A stretch of DNA of 64,000 nt from contig NZ_OY781063.1 of NCBI RefSeq assembly GCF_963676285.1, forward strand, positions 1,178,001 to 1,242,000, given 5' to 3'. The stretch is from an uncultured Sphaerochaeta sp. GTDB taxonomy: Bacteria; Spirochaetota; Spirochaetia; Sphaerochaetales; Sphaerochaetaceae. Positions 16,510-25,476 of this stretch are shown piece after piece. The notes beneath the pieces were generated by a model. It was not told where the DNA came from, did not search any database, and saw only the letters and a list, made by a program, of their open reading frames with translations. Both the position numbers and the translations under genes were made by a program. Position 1 is the stretch's first letter. Each line of letters begins with the position of its first letter.

Positions 16510-19500
16510 ATGCACGCAAGAATCTGGGAAGAAATGGTAACAATACCCACCTATACAACTGGAGAGCCCAATGCAAACCCTATGTTCTTTGATAATAGGG
16601 TCTATCAGGGCAGTAGTGGGAGAGTCTACCCATACCCGATTATTGAAACAGTCGGAGATACCAAGACAGACCACTTGTATTCTGCCGTATTCTTGGAGAA
16701 CGATTATCTAAAAGTCATGGTGCTACCCGAACTCGGAGGAAGGATTCACAGAATCCTGGACAAGACAACCGGTGAGGATGCTGTTTATTACAATGAGGTA
16801 ATTAAACCTGCCTTGGTAGGTCTCTTGGGGCCTTGGATCAGCGGTGGCATCGAGTTCAACTGGCCCCAGCACCACCGTCCGACCACCTTCATGCCGGTTG
16901 ATTACCAGACCAAGGAAGATGCAAGCAACCACTCGGTCAGCATCCAGCTACATGACACTGACAGGATGTATGGCACCACCTCCACCGCCACCATCACTCT
17001 CTATGATGACAAGGCCTATGTCGAGATCACCGGTCAGTTGTACAACCCTACTCAGTTCCCCCAAACCTTTCTCTGGTGGGCGAACCCAGCCATTGCAGTG
17101 AATGACCACACCCAGTCCATCTTCCCTCCTGATGTGCATGCTGTCATGGATCATGGCAAGCGGGATGTATCGACCTTCCCGATAGCCACAGGCATCTACT
17201 ACAAGCATGATTATCATGACGGTGTCGACATCTCCCGCTACAAGAACATCCCGGTCCCCACCTCATACATGGCTTACCATAGTGATTATGACTTCGTGGG
17301 AAGCTACAACCACCAGAAGCAGACTGGTATTCTCCATATCGCCGACCATCACATCTCTCCTGGCAAGAAACAGTGGACATGGGGTTGTGGCGACTTCGGC
17401 AAAGCCTGGGACAGGAATCTCACCGATGAGAATGGCCCCTATGTAGAATTGATGACGGGAGTCTTCACCGATAACCAGCCCGACTTCACGTTCCTCGAAC
17501 CTGGAGAGGAGAAGACGTTCAAGCAGTACTTCCTTCCCTACAAGAAGGCACCCAGGGTGATCAACGCAACCAAGGACGTAGTACTCTCCCTGGACGAACA
17601 AAAGAAGCTCTCACTCTATGCGAGCAGCAAGGTCTCCCTAAGACTTGTAGTAACATCATCTGCTGAGGAAGTGTTTCTTGACGAGCAAATCATACTCAAG
17701 CCAGCAGAGTGCTTTGGGACAACAATACCAGAGGCAGCCCATACCATATCGCTCTACACCAACGATGGAGAGCGATTGCTTTCCTCAAGCATACAAAATG
17801 ACGAGCAAACACCCGATATTCCCGATCCAGCAAAAGCTATACCCGCGCCTGAATACATCGAAACCGTTGAGGAACTCTATCTTGCTGCAGTACACCTAGA
17901 GCAATATCGGCACGCTACCTTCAGAAGTGAACCCTACTACCAGGAAGCACTCAAGCGTGACCCAAAGGACTACCGTAGCAATACAGGATATGGCGAACTC
18001 TTACTCAAGAGAGGGTTGTTTGAGAGAAGCGAGAATCTCTTCAGGACGGCCATCGAGCGAGCAACCAAGCACAATCCCAATCCAATCGACAGCAAAGCCT
18101 ACACACTTCTCGGTCTTAGCCTGTTCCACCAAGAACGCTATGAGGAAGCCTATGATGCCTTCTACAAGGCTATCTGGGACGGAAAGCAGCAGGAACAGGG
18201 GTTTCTCTACCTAGGCATCCTGGAACTGAGAAAGAAACACTATAGTGAGGCAGCAGCCTTCCTGGAGAAATCACTCATCAGAAACAGCCACAACCTGAGA
18301 ACACGTGATTATCTTGCCTTTGCGGAGTTACAGAAAGGAAACAGGGAGAGGGCAGAAGAGCTCATCAGAGAGACCCTTGAGATCGATCCTTTTGATGATC
18401 TTGCGCTAGATTTACTGACAGACATAGAAACAACCAAGCAAAATACAACAAACATGTATGACGCTTGCTCCCTTGGCTCCTATCGCCTCCTGACCCTCGC
18501 TGGCTTGTACGCAGAGATTGGTATGTATGAGAAGGCTTTTTCCATCCTACCACAAGAAGGAGTAACCAACCCCATGGTGCTCTACTCCAAGGCCCACTAC
18601 AGCACTGACCCCAAGGAAACAGAGAGCCTACTGGCACAAGCTGAATCCTTGGAGGATAGTACATACTTCCCGAACACCCTTGATGATTTGAAGATTCTTA
18701 CATCTCTCGCAAGTACCCATAAGCACCTTTGGAAGGTGCATTATCTCCTCGGTACGTACTGGTATGATAAACAGGAACACGAGCGAGCAAAAGAATCATG
18801 GGAACAAGCCAACAAAAGCAACCAAGAGCATGCAAAGACGCTTCGCTGTCTCTCTTTGGTATATTTCAACCAGGAAGGAGACCCAGAGAGAGCAAGAGTG
18901 GCTCTTGAGCGTGCTTTTTCCCTGGATCCTGAAGACGACCGCCTCCTCTTTGAGCTCGACCAGCTGTACAAGAAATGTGGGAGAGAACCAGAAGAGAGAA
19001 AAGCCCTCCTAGAGCAGTATAGGGATTTGGTTTTCCGCCGTGATGATTTGATGACTGAGTACATTACCCTCTTGAACCTGACAAAGGACTATGAGAGAGC
19101 ACGTGAACTGGAGCTTTCATACAGTTTCCATCCTTGGGAAGGCGGGGAAGGCAAGATAGCAACACAATATGTCATTACGCAGGTGGAGTTGGCAAAGAAA
19201 CAATCTGATTCTGAAAAAGCAAAAGATCTCTTGAAACAGGCACTTACTTACCCAGATAACCTGCATGAGGGTAAGCTTGAGGGTAATAAGGATAATGAGG
19301 TTCATTACCTATTGGGGTGCTTGTTTGAGCAAGAAAAAAACCATGAGCTTGCAGTGCATCATTGGAATCTGGCTACAAGAGGATTGTTGACTGCCAGTGG
19401 AGCAATGTATTACTACGACCAGAGTCCTCATCAGATTCTCTACAAGGGCCTCGCACTGCGAAAGCTTGGAAGAGAACAAGAAGCAACAAACAGTTTTGAT

Positions 19501-19740
19501 GAACTCTTGAGATATGGCAAGGAGCATATGGATGATGAGGTGAGCATTGACTACTTTGCAGTCTCTCTCCCTGATCTCCAGGTATTCACTGAAGACCTAT
19601 CAAAGAGAAACAGAATTCACTGTTACTTCCTCATCGGCCTTGGCAACCTAGGCAAGAACAACAAGCAGGAAGCAGAAGAGGCATTTACAAAGGTGCTTGA
19701 GATGGACCCTGGGCATAGTGAGGGGAGGAGGATGGTGTAG
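16510..19740 (+). CDS. DUF5107 protein with long TPR C-terminus
   Basis: A 1076-residue protein without signal peptide. Residues about 15-345 are the DUF5107 domain, a mutarotase-like beta fold: LKVMVLPELGGRIHRILDK, then ISGGIEFNWPQHHRPTTF, FLWWANPAIAV and WTWGCGDFGKAWDRNLTDE. Residues about 455-1076 are helical TPR repeats, e.g. EAYDAFYKAIWDGKQQEQGF, EEAFTKVLEMDPGHSEGRR. Proteins of this plan accompany glycan-degrading genes. A carbohydrate-modifying or binding head on a protein-interaction scaffold is inferred; no catalytic activity is established. The ATG has a consensus AGGAGG nine bases upstream. It is divergent from two AraC genes and ends six bases before the convergent defence-like gene. 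Confidence 0.85.
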   Translation: MHARIWEEMVTIPTYTTGEPNANPMFFDNRVYQGSSGRVYPYPIIETVGDTKTDHLYSAVFLENDYLKVMVLPELGGRIHRILDKTTGEDAVYYNEVIKPALVGLLGPWISGGIEFNWPQHHRPTTFMPVDYQTKEDASNHSVSIQLHDTDRMYGTTSTATITLYDDKAYVEITGQLYNPTQFPQTFLWWANPAIAVNDHTQSIFPPDVHAVMDHGKRDVSTFPIATGIYYKHDYHDGVDISRYKNIPVPTSYMAYHSDYDFVGSYNHQKQTGILHIADHHISPGKKQWTWGCGDFGKAWDRNLTDENGPYVELMTGVFTDNQPDFTFLEPGEEKTFKQYFLPYKKAPRVINATKDVVLSLDEQKKLSLYASSKVSLRLVVTSSAEEVFLDEQIILKPAECFGTTIPEAAHTISLYTNDGERLLSSSIQNDEQTPDIPDPAKAIPAPEYIETVEELYLAAVHLEQYRHATFRSEPYYQEALKRDPKDYRSNTGYGELLLKRGLFERSENLFRTAIERATKHNPNPIDSKAYTLLGLSLFHQERYEEAYDAFYKAIWDGKQQEQGFLYLGILELRKKHYSEAAAFLEKSLIRNSHNLRTRDYLAFAELQKGNRERAEELIRETLEIDPFDDLALDLLTDIETTKQNTTNMYDACSLGSYRLLTLAGLYAEIGMYEKAFSILPQEGVTNPMVLYSKAHYSTDPKETESLLAQAESLEDSTYFPNTLDDLKILTSLASTHKHLWKVHYLLGTYWYDKQEHERAKESWEQANKSNQEHAKTLRCLSLVYFNQEGDPERARVALERAFSLDPEDDRLLFELDQLYKKCGREPEERKALLEQYRDLVFRRDDLMTEYITLLNLTKDYERARELELSYSFHPWEGGEGKIATQYVITQVELAKKQSDSEKAKDLLKQALTYPDNLHEGKLEGNKDNEVHYLLGCLFEQEKNHELAVHHWNLATRGLLTASGAMYYYDQSPHQILYKGLALRKLGREQEATNSFDELLRYGKEHMDDEVSIDYFAVSLPDLQVFTEDLSKRNRIHCYFLIGLGNLGKNNKQEAEEAFTKVLEMDPGHSEGRRMV

Positions 19741-19746
19741 AGACCT

Positions 19747-20733
19747 TCAAACACTTACAGCTGTCTCATTTTCATATTTTAACAATCGGGATCTGATAGT
19801 TTCATCAGGGATATCATGTTCGGCTGTATAGCATAGTAAGATTTTCTGTTGTTTTTTTACTGCTAATAAGACTCTTTTTGCACCACTATGAAAAACACCT
19901 CTTTCAGAAAGATTGTTAACTACATCACAACGAAATAATGAATAATTCGAAGAATTAATTCTTATTTGGCGTCTGGTATGAGGATGCCAGTCAATACTGA
20001 GAAGATGTGCCTTTTGCCCATCTTTAGCTGAAGGAAATGCTACCATTCTTAAAACAGAAAGTAATATTCGCATCTTATCGTCTTTAGCTTGGTTAAATTC
20101 CTTTAGAAATGATGGACAACAATTGATTCTATCAAAGGCTATAGGTTTTGCCTCTGTTCCTAGAAATTGCAGATAGAACCCAAGAGCTTCAATGAATGTC
20201 TCATCACTAAATTCTTTATTGTATATTAACTCATTAACAAGGTTCATTTCTTTAATTTTTTCATATAAATAATCCAAATCATGTTCACAAAGAGAAGGAA
20301 AATTCAATTCAAATCCATTCCTGCAAAATTCCGAGGGACAATTACTATCTTGGCACTCAAGTTTTGAGATCTTCATCGGATCTTGGGCAATAATCAAAGG
20401 AATTTGCGTTTCGTAATTCAAAATACCCAGGAACAAATGGGTAAAGTTATAGCTAGCAACTTTATCGTCTACAATAATATTCTTCCCACAATTAGTTTTC
20501 TTCATATATGGCAAGAAAGGAATCTGAGTACTTGAATATAAATAATATACCAAATCTCTATAACTCGGATCGCTCCTTATGATATACCAATCAGAATCAG
20601 AAATATAAAAGATTATTTCACAATTCCAGTCTTTTAGCTTTTCTAGAAGCAATATCAAATAATGCCCATCTCGATTGCTTCTTTCACAAATTTCTTCTGA
20701 GAAAGTATTTGGAGGAATTAATACTACTGCCAT
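19747..20733 (-). CDS. Unrecognised partner of a DUF3696-type ATPase (putative effector)
   Basis: A 328-residue protein I do not recognise. Visible elements are a basic-aromatic N-terminal half (DSDWYIIRSDPSYRDLVYYLY), cysteines C127, C132, C137 and C149 spaced x4-x4-x11 (possible zinc site), and a C-terminal block with WHPHTRRQIRI at 249-259 followed by YSLFRCDVV and GAKRVLLAV. There is no signal peptide or membrane span. The ATG follows directly on the TAG of the ATPase gene (TAGATG), so translation is coupled and the two proteins probably form a complex. The base composition is clearly AT-richer than the flanking sugar genes, consistent with transfer. By analogy with other ATPase-plus-partner defence pairs it may be the toxic effector; no catalytic motif is assigned. 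Confidence 0.6.
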   Translation of the reverse strand: MAVVLIPPNTFSEEICERSNRDGHYLILLLEKLKDWNCEIIFYISDSDWYIIRSDPSYRDLVYYLYSSTQIPFLPYMKKTNCGKNIIVDDKVASYNFTHLFLGILNYETQIPLIIAQDPMKISKLECQDSNCPSEFCRNGFELNFPSLCEHDLDYLYEKIKEMNLVNELIYNKEFSDETFIEALGFYLQFLGTEAKPIAFDRINCCPSFLKEFNQAKDDKMRILLSVLRMVAFPSAKDGQKAHLLSIDWHPHTRRQIRINSSNYSLFRCDVVNNLSERGVFHSGAKRVLLAVKKQQKILLCYTAEHDIPDETIRSRLLKYENETAVSV

Positions 20734-22173
20734 CTATTTTACCTGTGTTCTAAAGTCTATCATTTTCTTCACAATATCTTCCATCCCGTCAGAAAAACCT
20801 TTGGGCCTATTTTTGATAAACCCAAACTTATCCCATCTTATAAGATCGATAAATGATCCCGTTTCTCCCTTTTTTACCCAATACATTTTGACAATACTAT
20901 TACTTGTACTTATCAAGGATTCATATATCAAATAGTTAATTATATATTCACTGTGAGTTTCCACAATTATTTGTTTACCCAATCTAGCCATCTCATAAAA
21001 GAATTTTGCAAATTGAACTTGGGCTTTTGGATGTAAATGAATCTCTGGCTCATCAATAATGCATAGCTGAGAATCTGAAAATAAGATATTAAGTATGATT
21101 GGTAATGCTTGACTAACTCCATATCCTACCATATTTATCGAATACTTTTTTCCATCCTGCAAGATCATTAATGAAGAAATAACACCTTCTAGCTTTGAAT
21201 CCTGTTCAATACCGTCTATACCAAGTATTTCCTTGGTCCAATAATTAAGTGCCACCAAAGAATCTCCAAAAATTTTTTTATTATTCTTTTGAAATCTATA
21301 TGGGATTTTCCTGTTTGTATTAATCGCACTGAGTAATTCGCCATTAACACCACCATCTTCACCCTCTGCAACATCATAGTATCTTTGAGGAATCCCTCTA
21401 TAAGGAGGAACATAGTTTAATTCTAAAAATTCAGTTCTCAATCCCATCCCCGAGACATACAATGACGCCTCTTGTTTTTCTAGTTTTAGGAATTGTTCTT
21501 CAAGATGTTTAGTAAAATGCAGATTATTTATCTTGCTTCGCAAAGATGGTTCAATGCAATTTATTACTTGCTGAAAATCTACGTTAAAAAATCTTAGCTG
21601 ATTTCTTGAAAATACTGTCCCATAAACCGAGTCAAAGCATACAATACTTGAATAAAACTGTTGTTGGGCATCTTCAACAATCTTTTCTGTTTGTAAATAT
21701 TTACCGATTATGCTATCCATTTCATAATCAACAAACCTTAGACAATTTTCTGCATCAACTTTAATCTTTTTACTTTCCAAATCAAATTTAAGTCGATAAA
21801 AGTAAGGATCTTCTTCGCTAAAATTTTCTACCGCCACTTCAGTTAAAATAATGTGATTTTCGATAACTTGATAACTATAATAAACATGCATTTTATCAAA
21901 ATCTAATTGCAATTTCATTGGCCGGCTTAAATCATTGATAATATCCTCAATTGTTCCCAATTTTAATTTATTCCCATATGTACAGAATATTGGTAATTTT
22001 GATTTTTCTGTTATTTGAACATCTTGTAAGGATTGTGACAGTGCAATCAAAGCTTGATATGCAGAACTCTTTCCAGAACTGTTTAACCCAGAGAGAAGCG
22101 TCAACTCCGAGAAATCAATTATAGTCTCTTGATTAAAACCTTTGAAGTTATCGATTGTTAATGTCCTAACCAT
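20734..22173 (-). CDS. OLD-like AAA ATPase with DUF3696-type C-terminus
   Basis: A 479-residue ABC/SMC-like ATPase of the AAA_21/OLD class. N-terminal IDNFKGFNQETIIDFSELTLLSG is the usual start, with Walker A GLNSSGKSS at 29-37. Walker B is LCIIDEPEIHLHP at 370-382, and the H-loop is H407 in VETHSEYI. The C-terminus IKNRPKGFSDGMEDIV looks like a DUF3696 tail. The middle (about 90-300) is the long insertion with coiled character. Such ATPases act as sensors or motors in phage-defence modules (Septu, Gabija and Abi-type systems). The ATG has AGGAGG upstream. It forms a two-gene unit with the 328-residue partner and is inserted between a DUF5107 gene and a GHMP kinase gene. Confidence 0.8.
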   Translation of the reverse strand: MVRTLTIDNFKGFNQETIIDFSELTLLSGLNSSGKSSAYQALIALSQSLQDVQITEKSKLPIFCTYGNKLKLGTIEDIINDLSRPMKLQLDFDKMHVYYSYQVIENHIILTEVAVENFSEEDPYFYRLKFDLESKKIKVDAENCLRFVDYEMDSIIGKYLQTEKIVEDAQQQFYSSIVCFDSVYGTVFSRNQLRFFNVDFQQVINCIEPSLRSKINNLHFTKHLEEQFLKLEKQEASLYVSGMGLRTEFLELNYVPPYRGIPQRYYDVAEGEDGGVNGELLSAINTNRKIPYRFQKNNKKIFGDSLVALNYWTKEILGIDGIEQDSKLEGVISSLMILQDGKKYSINMVGYGVSQALPIILNILFSDSQLCIIDEPEIHLHPKAQVQFAKFFYEMARLGKQIIVETHSEYIINYLIYESLISTSNSIVKMYWVKKGETGSFIDLIRWDKFGFIKNRPKGFSDGMEDIVKKMIDFRTQVK

Positions 22174-22222
22174 AGTAAATCCTCCTAGGAAAAATAGAAT
22201 TTGGGTAGATAATTAAGTATGC

Positions 22223-23407
22223 TTACTCCACCCTCACCCCATCATCAGTCTTGCAGAAATGGACGGAGAAGATGTCCTTGTATTGGGGGAACTGCTGTAA
22301 GTATTCTCTGGTAACCTGTTCCTCTATCTCTTTCTTGTACGCTGGATCAATGAGAGCCATGCAACACCCTTTAAAGCCTGCACCACTAAACCTGCAGCCG
22401 TAGATACCAGGAACATGCTCAGAAATCTCATAGATGGCCTTCAGCTCGGGAGACCCTGTCTCCCAGGCATGGATGGAACTGTATCCGGAAGCGAATACCA
22501 GCTTACCGAAAGTCTCCAAATCCCCTTCCTTCCAAGCCTCAATGCCCTTTTCCACGCGATCCATCTCCGTGAAGTAGTGCTGGGCACGCTTTGCAAAGAC
22601 CTCTGGAAGTTGGTCCCTGAACTCAGCATAAACAGTAGCAGGAACATCCCTAAGCCTTGTATCCTTGTAGAGGCCATACTCAATCCCAGCAAACGCTTTC
22701 AGGCTGTATGCAGCGCTTTTTGCCTCATCCACCCGTGTGTTGTAGCCACTTCCGAGTACCCGGGAAACACCCGAGTAGAAAATGGCAATCTCAAACTTGG
22801 GGAGTGAAGGAGAAGAAGGAATCAGGGAGAAGGAATCGTCACGGGTATCGAGAGCCAAGAGATGTTGCTTTTTGCACAGCACCTCACACGATTGGTCGAG
22901 CTTCCCTACATTGATCCCTACATACCCATTCTCAGCAAACAACGCTGTCTTGATCAGCTCAGAGGCAGAGAGTTCAATACCGTTGGCAAGGCAAAGAGCA
23001 TTAAGGTAACACAATACCACTGCAGCAGAGGAAGAGAGCCCCCCGATGGGAAGTGTCCCCTTGATCACTCCCTTGATACCATTCTTCAACTCATAATTCT
23101 GGGAAAGTGCATATGCAGCACCCTTGGCGTAATCACCCCAGTTTCCCTGCCTCTCCCCAATATCCTGCAAATCAAAAGAGACGTGCTCGGGAAAGTTCAT
23201 ACTGTCAATATTTACCGCGCCATCAGTGGAAACAAGAAAGCGAAGGTATACGCCCTTATCCAAGGCGAAGCCGGTAATAATGCCATACTGATGGTCAATA
23301 TGAGCACCCAGTGGGCATACCCTGTAGGGAGCATAGGCTGTGTGAATATCTTTCTTCTCTGCCCAAGGGTACAAAGAGGTGAACTGTTTTTCTAAGGAAT
23401 GTGGCAT
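22223..23407 (-). CDS. GHMP kinase, galactokinase-like
   Basis: A 394-residue sugar kinase of the GHMP superfamily. Motif 1 is APYRVCPLGAHIDHQYG (a divergent galactokinase signature, HIDHQYG where GalK has HTDYNxG). Motif 2 is LPIGGLSSSAAV (ATP phosphate loop). Motif 3 is CRFSGAGFKGCCMA. The catalytic Asp is seen in VGKLDQSCEV. It phosphorylates C1 of galactose or a related sugar or uronate. The ATG at 23407 is preferred because the conserved N-terminus starts there; a longer GTG form at 23452 is possible. The upstream gene on the same strand is a sugar-1-phosphate nucleotidyltransferase, so the pair would turn a free sugar into an NDP-sugar. Substrate is uncertain because of the altered motif 1. 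Confidence 0.82.
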   Translation of the reverse strand: MPHSLEKQFTSLYPWAEKKDIHTAYAPYRVCPLGAHIDHQYGIITGFALDKGVYLRFLVSTDGAVNIDSMNFPEHVSFDLQDIGERQGNWGDYAKGAAYALSQNYELKNGIKGVIKGTLPIGGLSSSAAVVLCYLNALCLANGIELSASELIKTALFAENGYVGINVGKLDQSCEVLCKKQHLLALDTRDDSFSLIPSSPSLPKFEIAIFYSGVSRVLGSGYNTRVDEAKSAAYSLKAFAGIEYGLYKDTRLRDVPATVYAEFRDQLPEVFAKRAQHYFTEMDRVEKGIEAWKEGDLETFGKLVFASGYSSIHAWETGSPELKAIYEISEHVPGIYGCRFSGAGFKGCCMALIDPAYKKEIEEQVTREYLQQFPQYKDIFSVHFCKTDDGVRVE

Positions 23408-23515
23408 GGTAATCTGTTTCCCCTTATGAATATCTCTCGTAGTGTAACCCACTTTTAAAGCTCATGGTACAAATTTATTGCAAAAAGCAGGATGCCCGCT
23501 AGGCGTAGCGAGCTA

Positions 23516-24259
23516 CTATTTCTTCGGGCCCTCATATTCCGTTTTCACTTGCTCATAATCATCAAGGTTCCCAATATCCCACCTTTTGCCCGGCATAGGG
23601 TATGCATAGACTGAAGTCTGATTGCACAGCCAGGAAATGAAAGAACCCGGGGCATCAGTGTTACAACCAGCAGCAATTGCCTGCTTGATCTTGGGGATAT
23701 CTTCCTTCTTGTAGACATAGAAAGGGGGTACTGCCCAGTTACTTTTCGGCTCCTTGGGCTTCTCCTCCATCAGAATGACCTTGTCTGAGTCATCGATGGT
23801 GGCCACCCCGGTTCTCTGCAGCCGGGGAATGGAAGGTTCATAATGACGCATGATACACGTGCCTTGCTTCTCCCTGAAGAAAGAAACAAAACCCGAGAAA
23901 GAGAAGTCGAGTAGATTGTCTCCTGCCAAAACCAACAGGTCCTCCTTGAGGTCCAGCTGGTCGATGGCAAAAAGGATATCCTTCACTGCCCCCAGTCTAT
24001 TCTCATTGCTGGTTGAGCCATCATCGAGAATGGTAATAGGATGGGAAAGAGCAGAGCTTTCCTTCCAAGAGACAAAGTGATCATAAAACTTATGGTTTGA
24101 GATGACTACATACTGGTCGATTCCAGGGATGGTATCGACATCAGAGAGAATCCAATCCAAGACACTCTTTCCCTGTACCGGCAACAAGGGCTTGGGGAAG
24201 TTCTCTGTTAGAGGATAGAGCCGGGTAGCATAGCCGGCGCAGAGGATGAGACAGTGCAT
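23516..24259 (-). CDS. Sugar-1-phosphate nucleotidyltransferase
   Basis: A 247-residue enzyme joining a sugar 1-phosphate to an NTP, releasing pyrophosphate. The N-terminal signature CAGYATRLYPLTENFPKPLL contains the nucleotide loop and the catalytic Lys. VLAGDNLLDFSFSGF holds the metal-binding GD, and VILMEEKPKEPKSN the sugar-binding E-K-P. GKRWDIGNLDDYEQ is the conserved C-terminal block of glucose-1-phosphate thymidylyl/uridylyltransferases. It has no left-handed helix domain. It is upstream of the GHMP kinase with about 110 bases between them on the same strand, and probably uses that kinase's product. NTP and sugar specificity cannot be told from sequence. Confidence 0.85.
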   Translation of the reverse strand: MHCLILCAGYATRLYPLTENFPKPLLPVQGKSVLDWILSDVDTIPGIDQYVVISNHKFYDHFVSWKESSALSHPITILDDGSTSNENRLGAVKDILFAIDQLDLKEDLLVLAGDNLLDFSFSGFVSFFREKQGTCIMRHYEPSIPRLQRTGVATIDDSDKVILMEEKPKEPKSNWAVPPFYVYKKEDIPKIKQAIAAGCNTDAPGSFISWLCNQTSVYAYPMPGKRWDIGNLDDYEQVKTEYEGPKK

Positions 24260-24328
24260 ATAATACAGACCTCACAAGTATAGATGTCCTCTATCTTACC
24301 ACACCAATACGGCAAGAGAACGTGTTTT

Positions 24329-24562
24329 TTATTTCTTCTGATACCGCTGCTGCCCTGATGCACCCTTATTGCTGACCGTAATCTGGCAGTCATTAGCACT
24401 CACATAGCTCAGAAATAGAGATCCAAGCAGAAGACGGTCACCCCGGGGGATCCTGTTCCAGAGGTACCCCTTGAACAAATCCTTCACCAGGAAGCTCTCT
24501 CCTGGCTTCAGGTTCTTTGCTTCCTTGAGGGCTGTTTCCAATAAGGCATTTATATCTTGCAT
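24329..24562 (-). CDS. DUF1413 family small protein
   Basis: A 77-residue protein of the DUF1413 family. The core LKPGESFLVKDLFKGYLWNRIPRGDRLLLGSLFL is characteristic in its FKGYxWNRIPRGxR block (about 33-48). ATG 24562 was chosen because GAAGGA lies eight bases upstream; the longer frame to 24631 lacks a ribosome site. Function unknown. DUF1413 proteins are often close to toxin-antitoxin or mobile genes, and here an AbiE pair begins 275 bases away on the other strand. Confidence 0.75.
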   Translation of the reverse strand: MQDINALLETALKEAKNLKPGESFLVKDLFKGYLWNRIPRGDRLLLGSLFLSYVSANDCQITVSNKGASGQQRYQKK

Positions 24563-24752
24563 ATACGCTTTCCTTCTAACATTAATATTGTTCTCAATAT
24601 CAAGTATTAAGTGTTCAAGGGAGAAGGTCAAGAGAGGTAGGTAAGACCTGAATCTCCTGGTTCAGGTTTAGTTGTAATCTCACGATTTTAAGGGCTGAAT
24701 ATGCTACTTCCACAGATGATAAAGGGGAAGGAGTTCTATCAACATCAATGTC

Positions 24753-24781
24753 TTGTAATCTTCTAAGTGTTATTTTATAGT
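24753..24781 (+). promoter_or_regulatory. Promoter of the AbiE pair
   Basis: TTGTAA (24753-24758) and TATAGT (24776-24781) are separated by exactly 17 bases, and the AbiEi start lies 56 bases downstream. The inverted-repeat operator begins two bases after the -10 box, so bound antitoxin would cover the transcription start. Confidence 0.6.
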
Positions 24782-24782
24782 A

Positions 24783-24805
24783 AAACTGTCATTTTATGAC
24801 AGTTT
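24783..24805 (+). promoter_or_regulatory. 23-bp perfect inverted repeat, AbiEi operator
   Basis: AAACTGTCAT (24783-24792) and ATGACAGTTT (24796-24805) form a perfect 10-bp inverted repeat around TTT, 23 bp in total. AbiEi antitoxins autoregulate by binding inverted repeats of about this size in their promoter. Only one copy is seen here. Confidence 0.65.
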
Positions 24806-24837
24806 CTATCAAAAATTTAATCGATGGAGTTCTATGA

Positions 24838-25476
24838 ATGAACAGGTTGGTGAAAGCAATCCTTGAAAATATTCAGACACCCGTATTCACCACATTAGAA
24901 ATTTCCGCACTAACCTCAGAATCCCCAGAGACACGATATGCATTGGTAAAGCGTGCAATTGCTGATGGCGATCTTATTAGAATCAAACGGGGCCTATATA
25001 CGCTGTCCCCATTATATAGAAAAACTCATGTTAATCCATTTACTGTGTCTCAAATGATTATTACTCAATCCTACGTGAGTCTTGAATCAGCACTCAGCAA
25101 CTATGGATGGATTCCGGAAGCTGTCAGATCTATTACCGCTGTTACATCTCGTTCTCCCACTGAGTTTTTAACTCCTGTCGGACATTTTACCTACGAAAGA
25201 GTTCCCCAAAAAACACTATTTGCAGGTGTTGAAAGGCTCCAAGATGAACAGGGAAACGTGTTGTTTCAAGCAACTCCATTGAAAGCACTTGCTGATTATA
25301 TTTATCTTCATAAAGTAGATTGGAGCTCAACGCTTCCACTCATTGAATCTTTACGTGTTGATGAAGAAAGCTTGCATGGGATATCGGTGGAAGATTTTCA
25401 AGAATTGGAAGGAAATTATACTAGTCGCAAGGTCAATAGATTTCTCGATGGACTAAAAAAGGAACTGCACTCATGA
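24838..25476 (+). CDS. abiEi: AbiEi family antitoxin/transcriptional regulator
   Basis: A 212-residue AbiEi-type antitoxin. The N-terminal winged helix (about 1-60: VFTTLEISALTSE, RYALVKRAIADGDLIRIKRGLYTL) binds the promoter operator. The C-terminal part (about 70-205) carries the AbiEi_4-like region: SYVSLESALSNYGWIPEA, VTSRSPTEFLTPVGHFTY, FQATPLKALADYIYLHK. In type IV toxin-antitoxin systems it opposes the nucleotidyltransferase toxin without direct binding and represses its own operon. GGAG lies eight bases before the ATG. The stop overlaps the AbiEii start by four bases. Abortive infection against phage is the known role of the family. Confidence 0.9.
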   Translation: MNRLVKAILENIQTPVFTTLEISALTSESPETRYALVKRAIADGDLIRIKRGLYTLSPLYRKTHVNPFTVSQMIITQSYVSLESALSNYGWIPEAVRSITAVTSRSPTEFLTPVGHFTYERVPQKTLFAGVERLQDEQGNVLFQATPLKALADYIYLHKVDWSSTLPLIESLRVDEESLHGISVEDFQELEGNYTSRKVNRFLDGLKKELHS

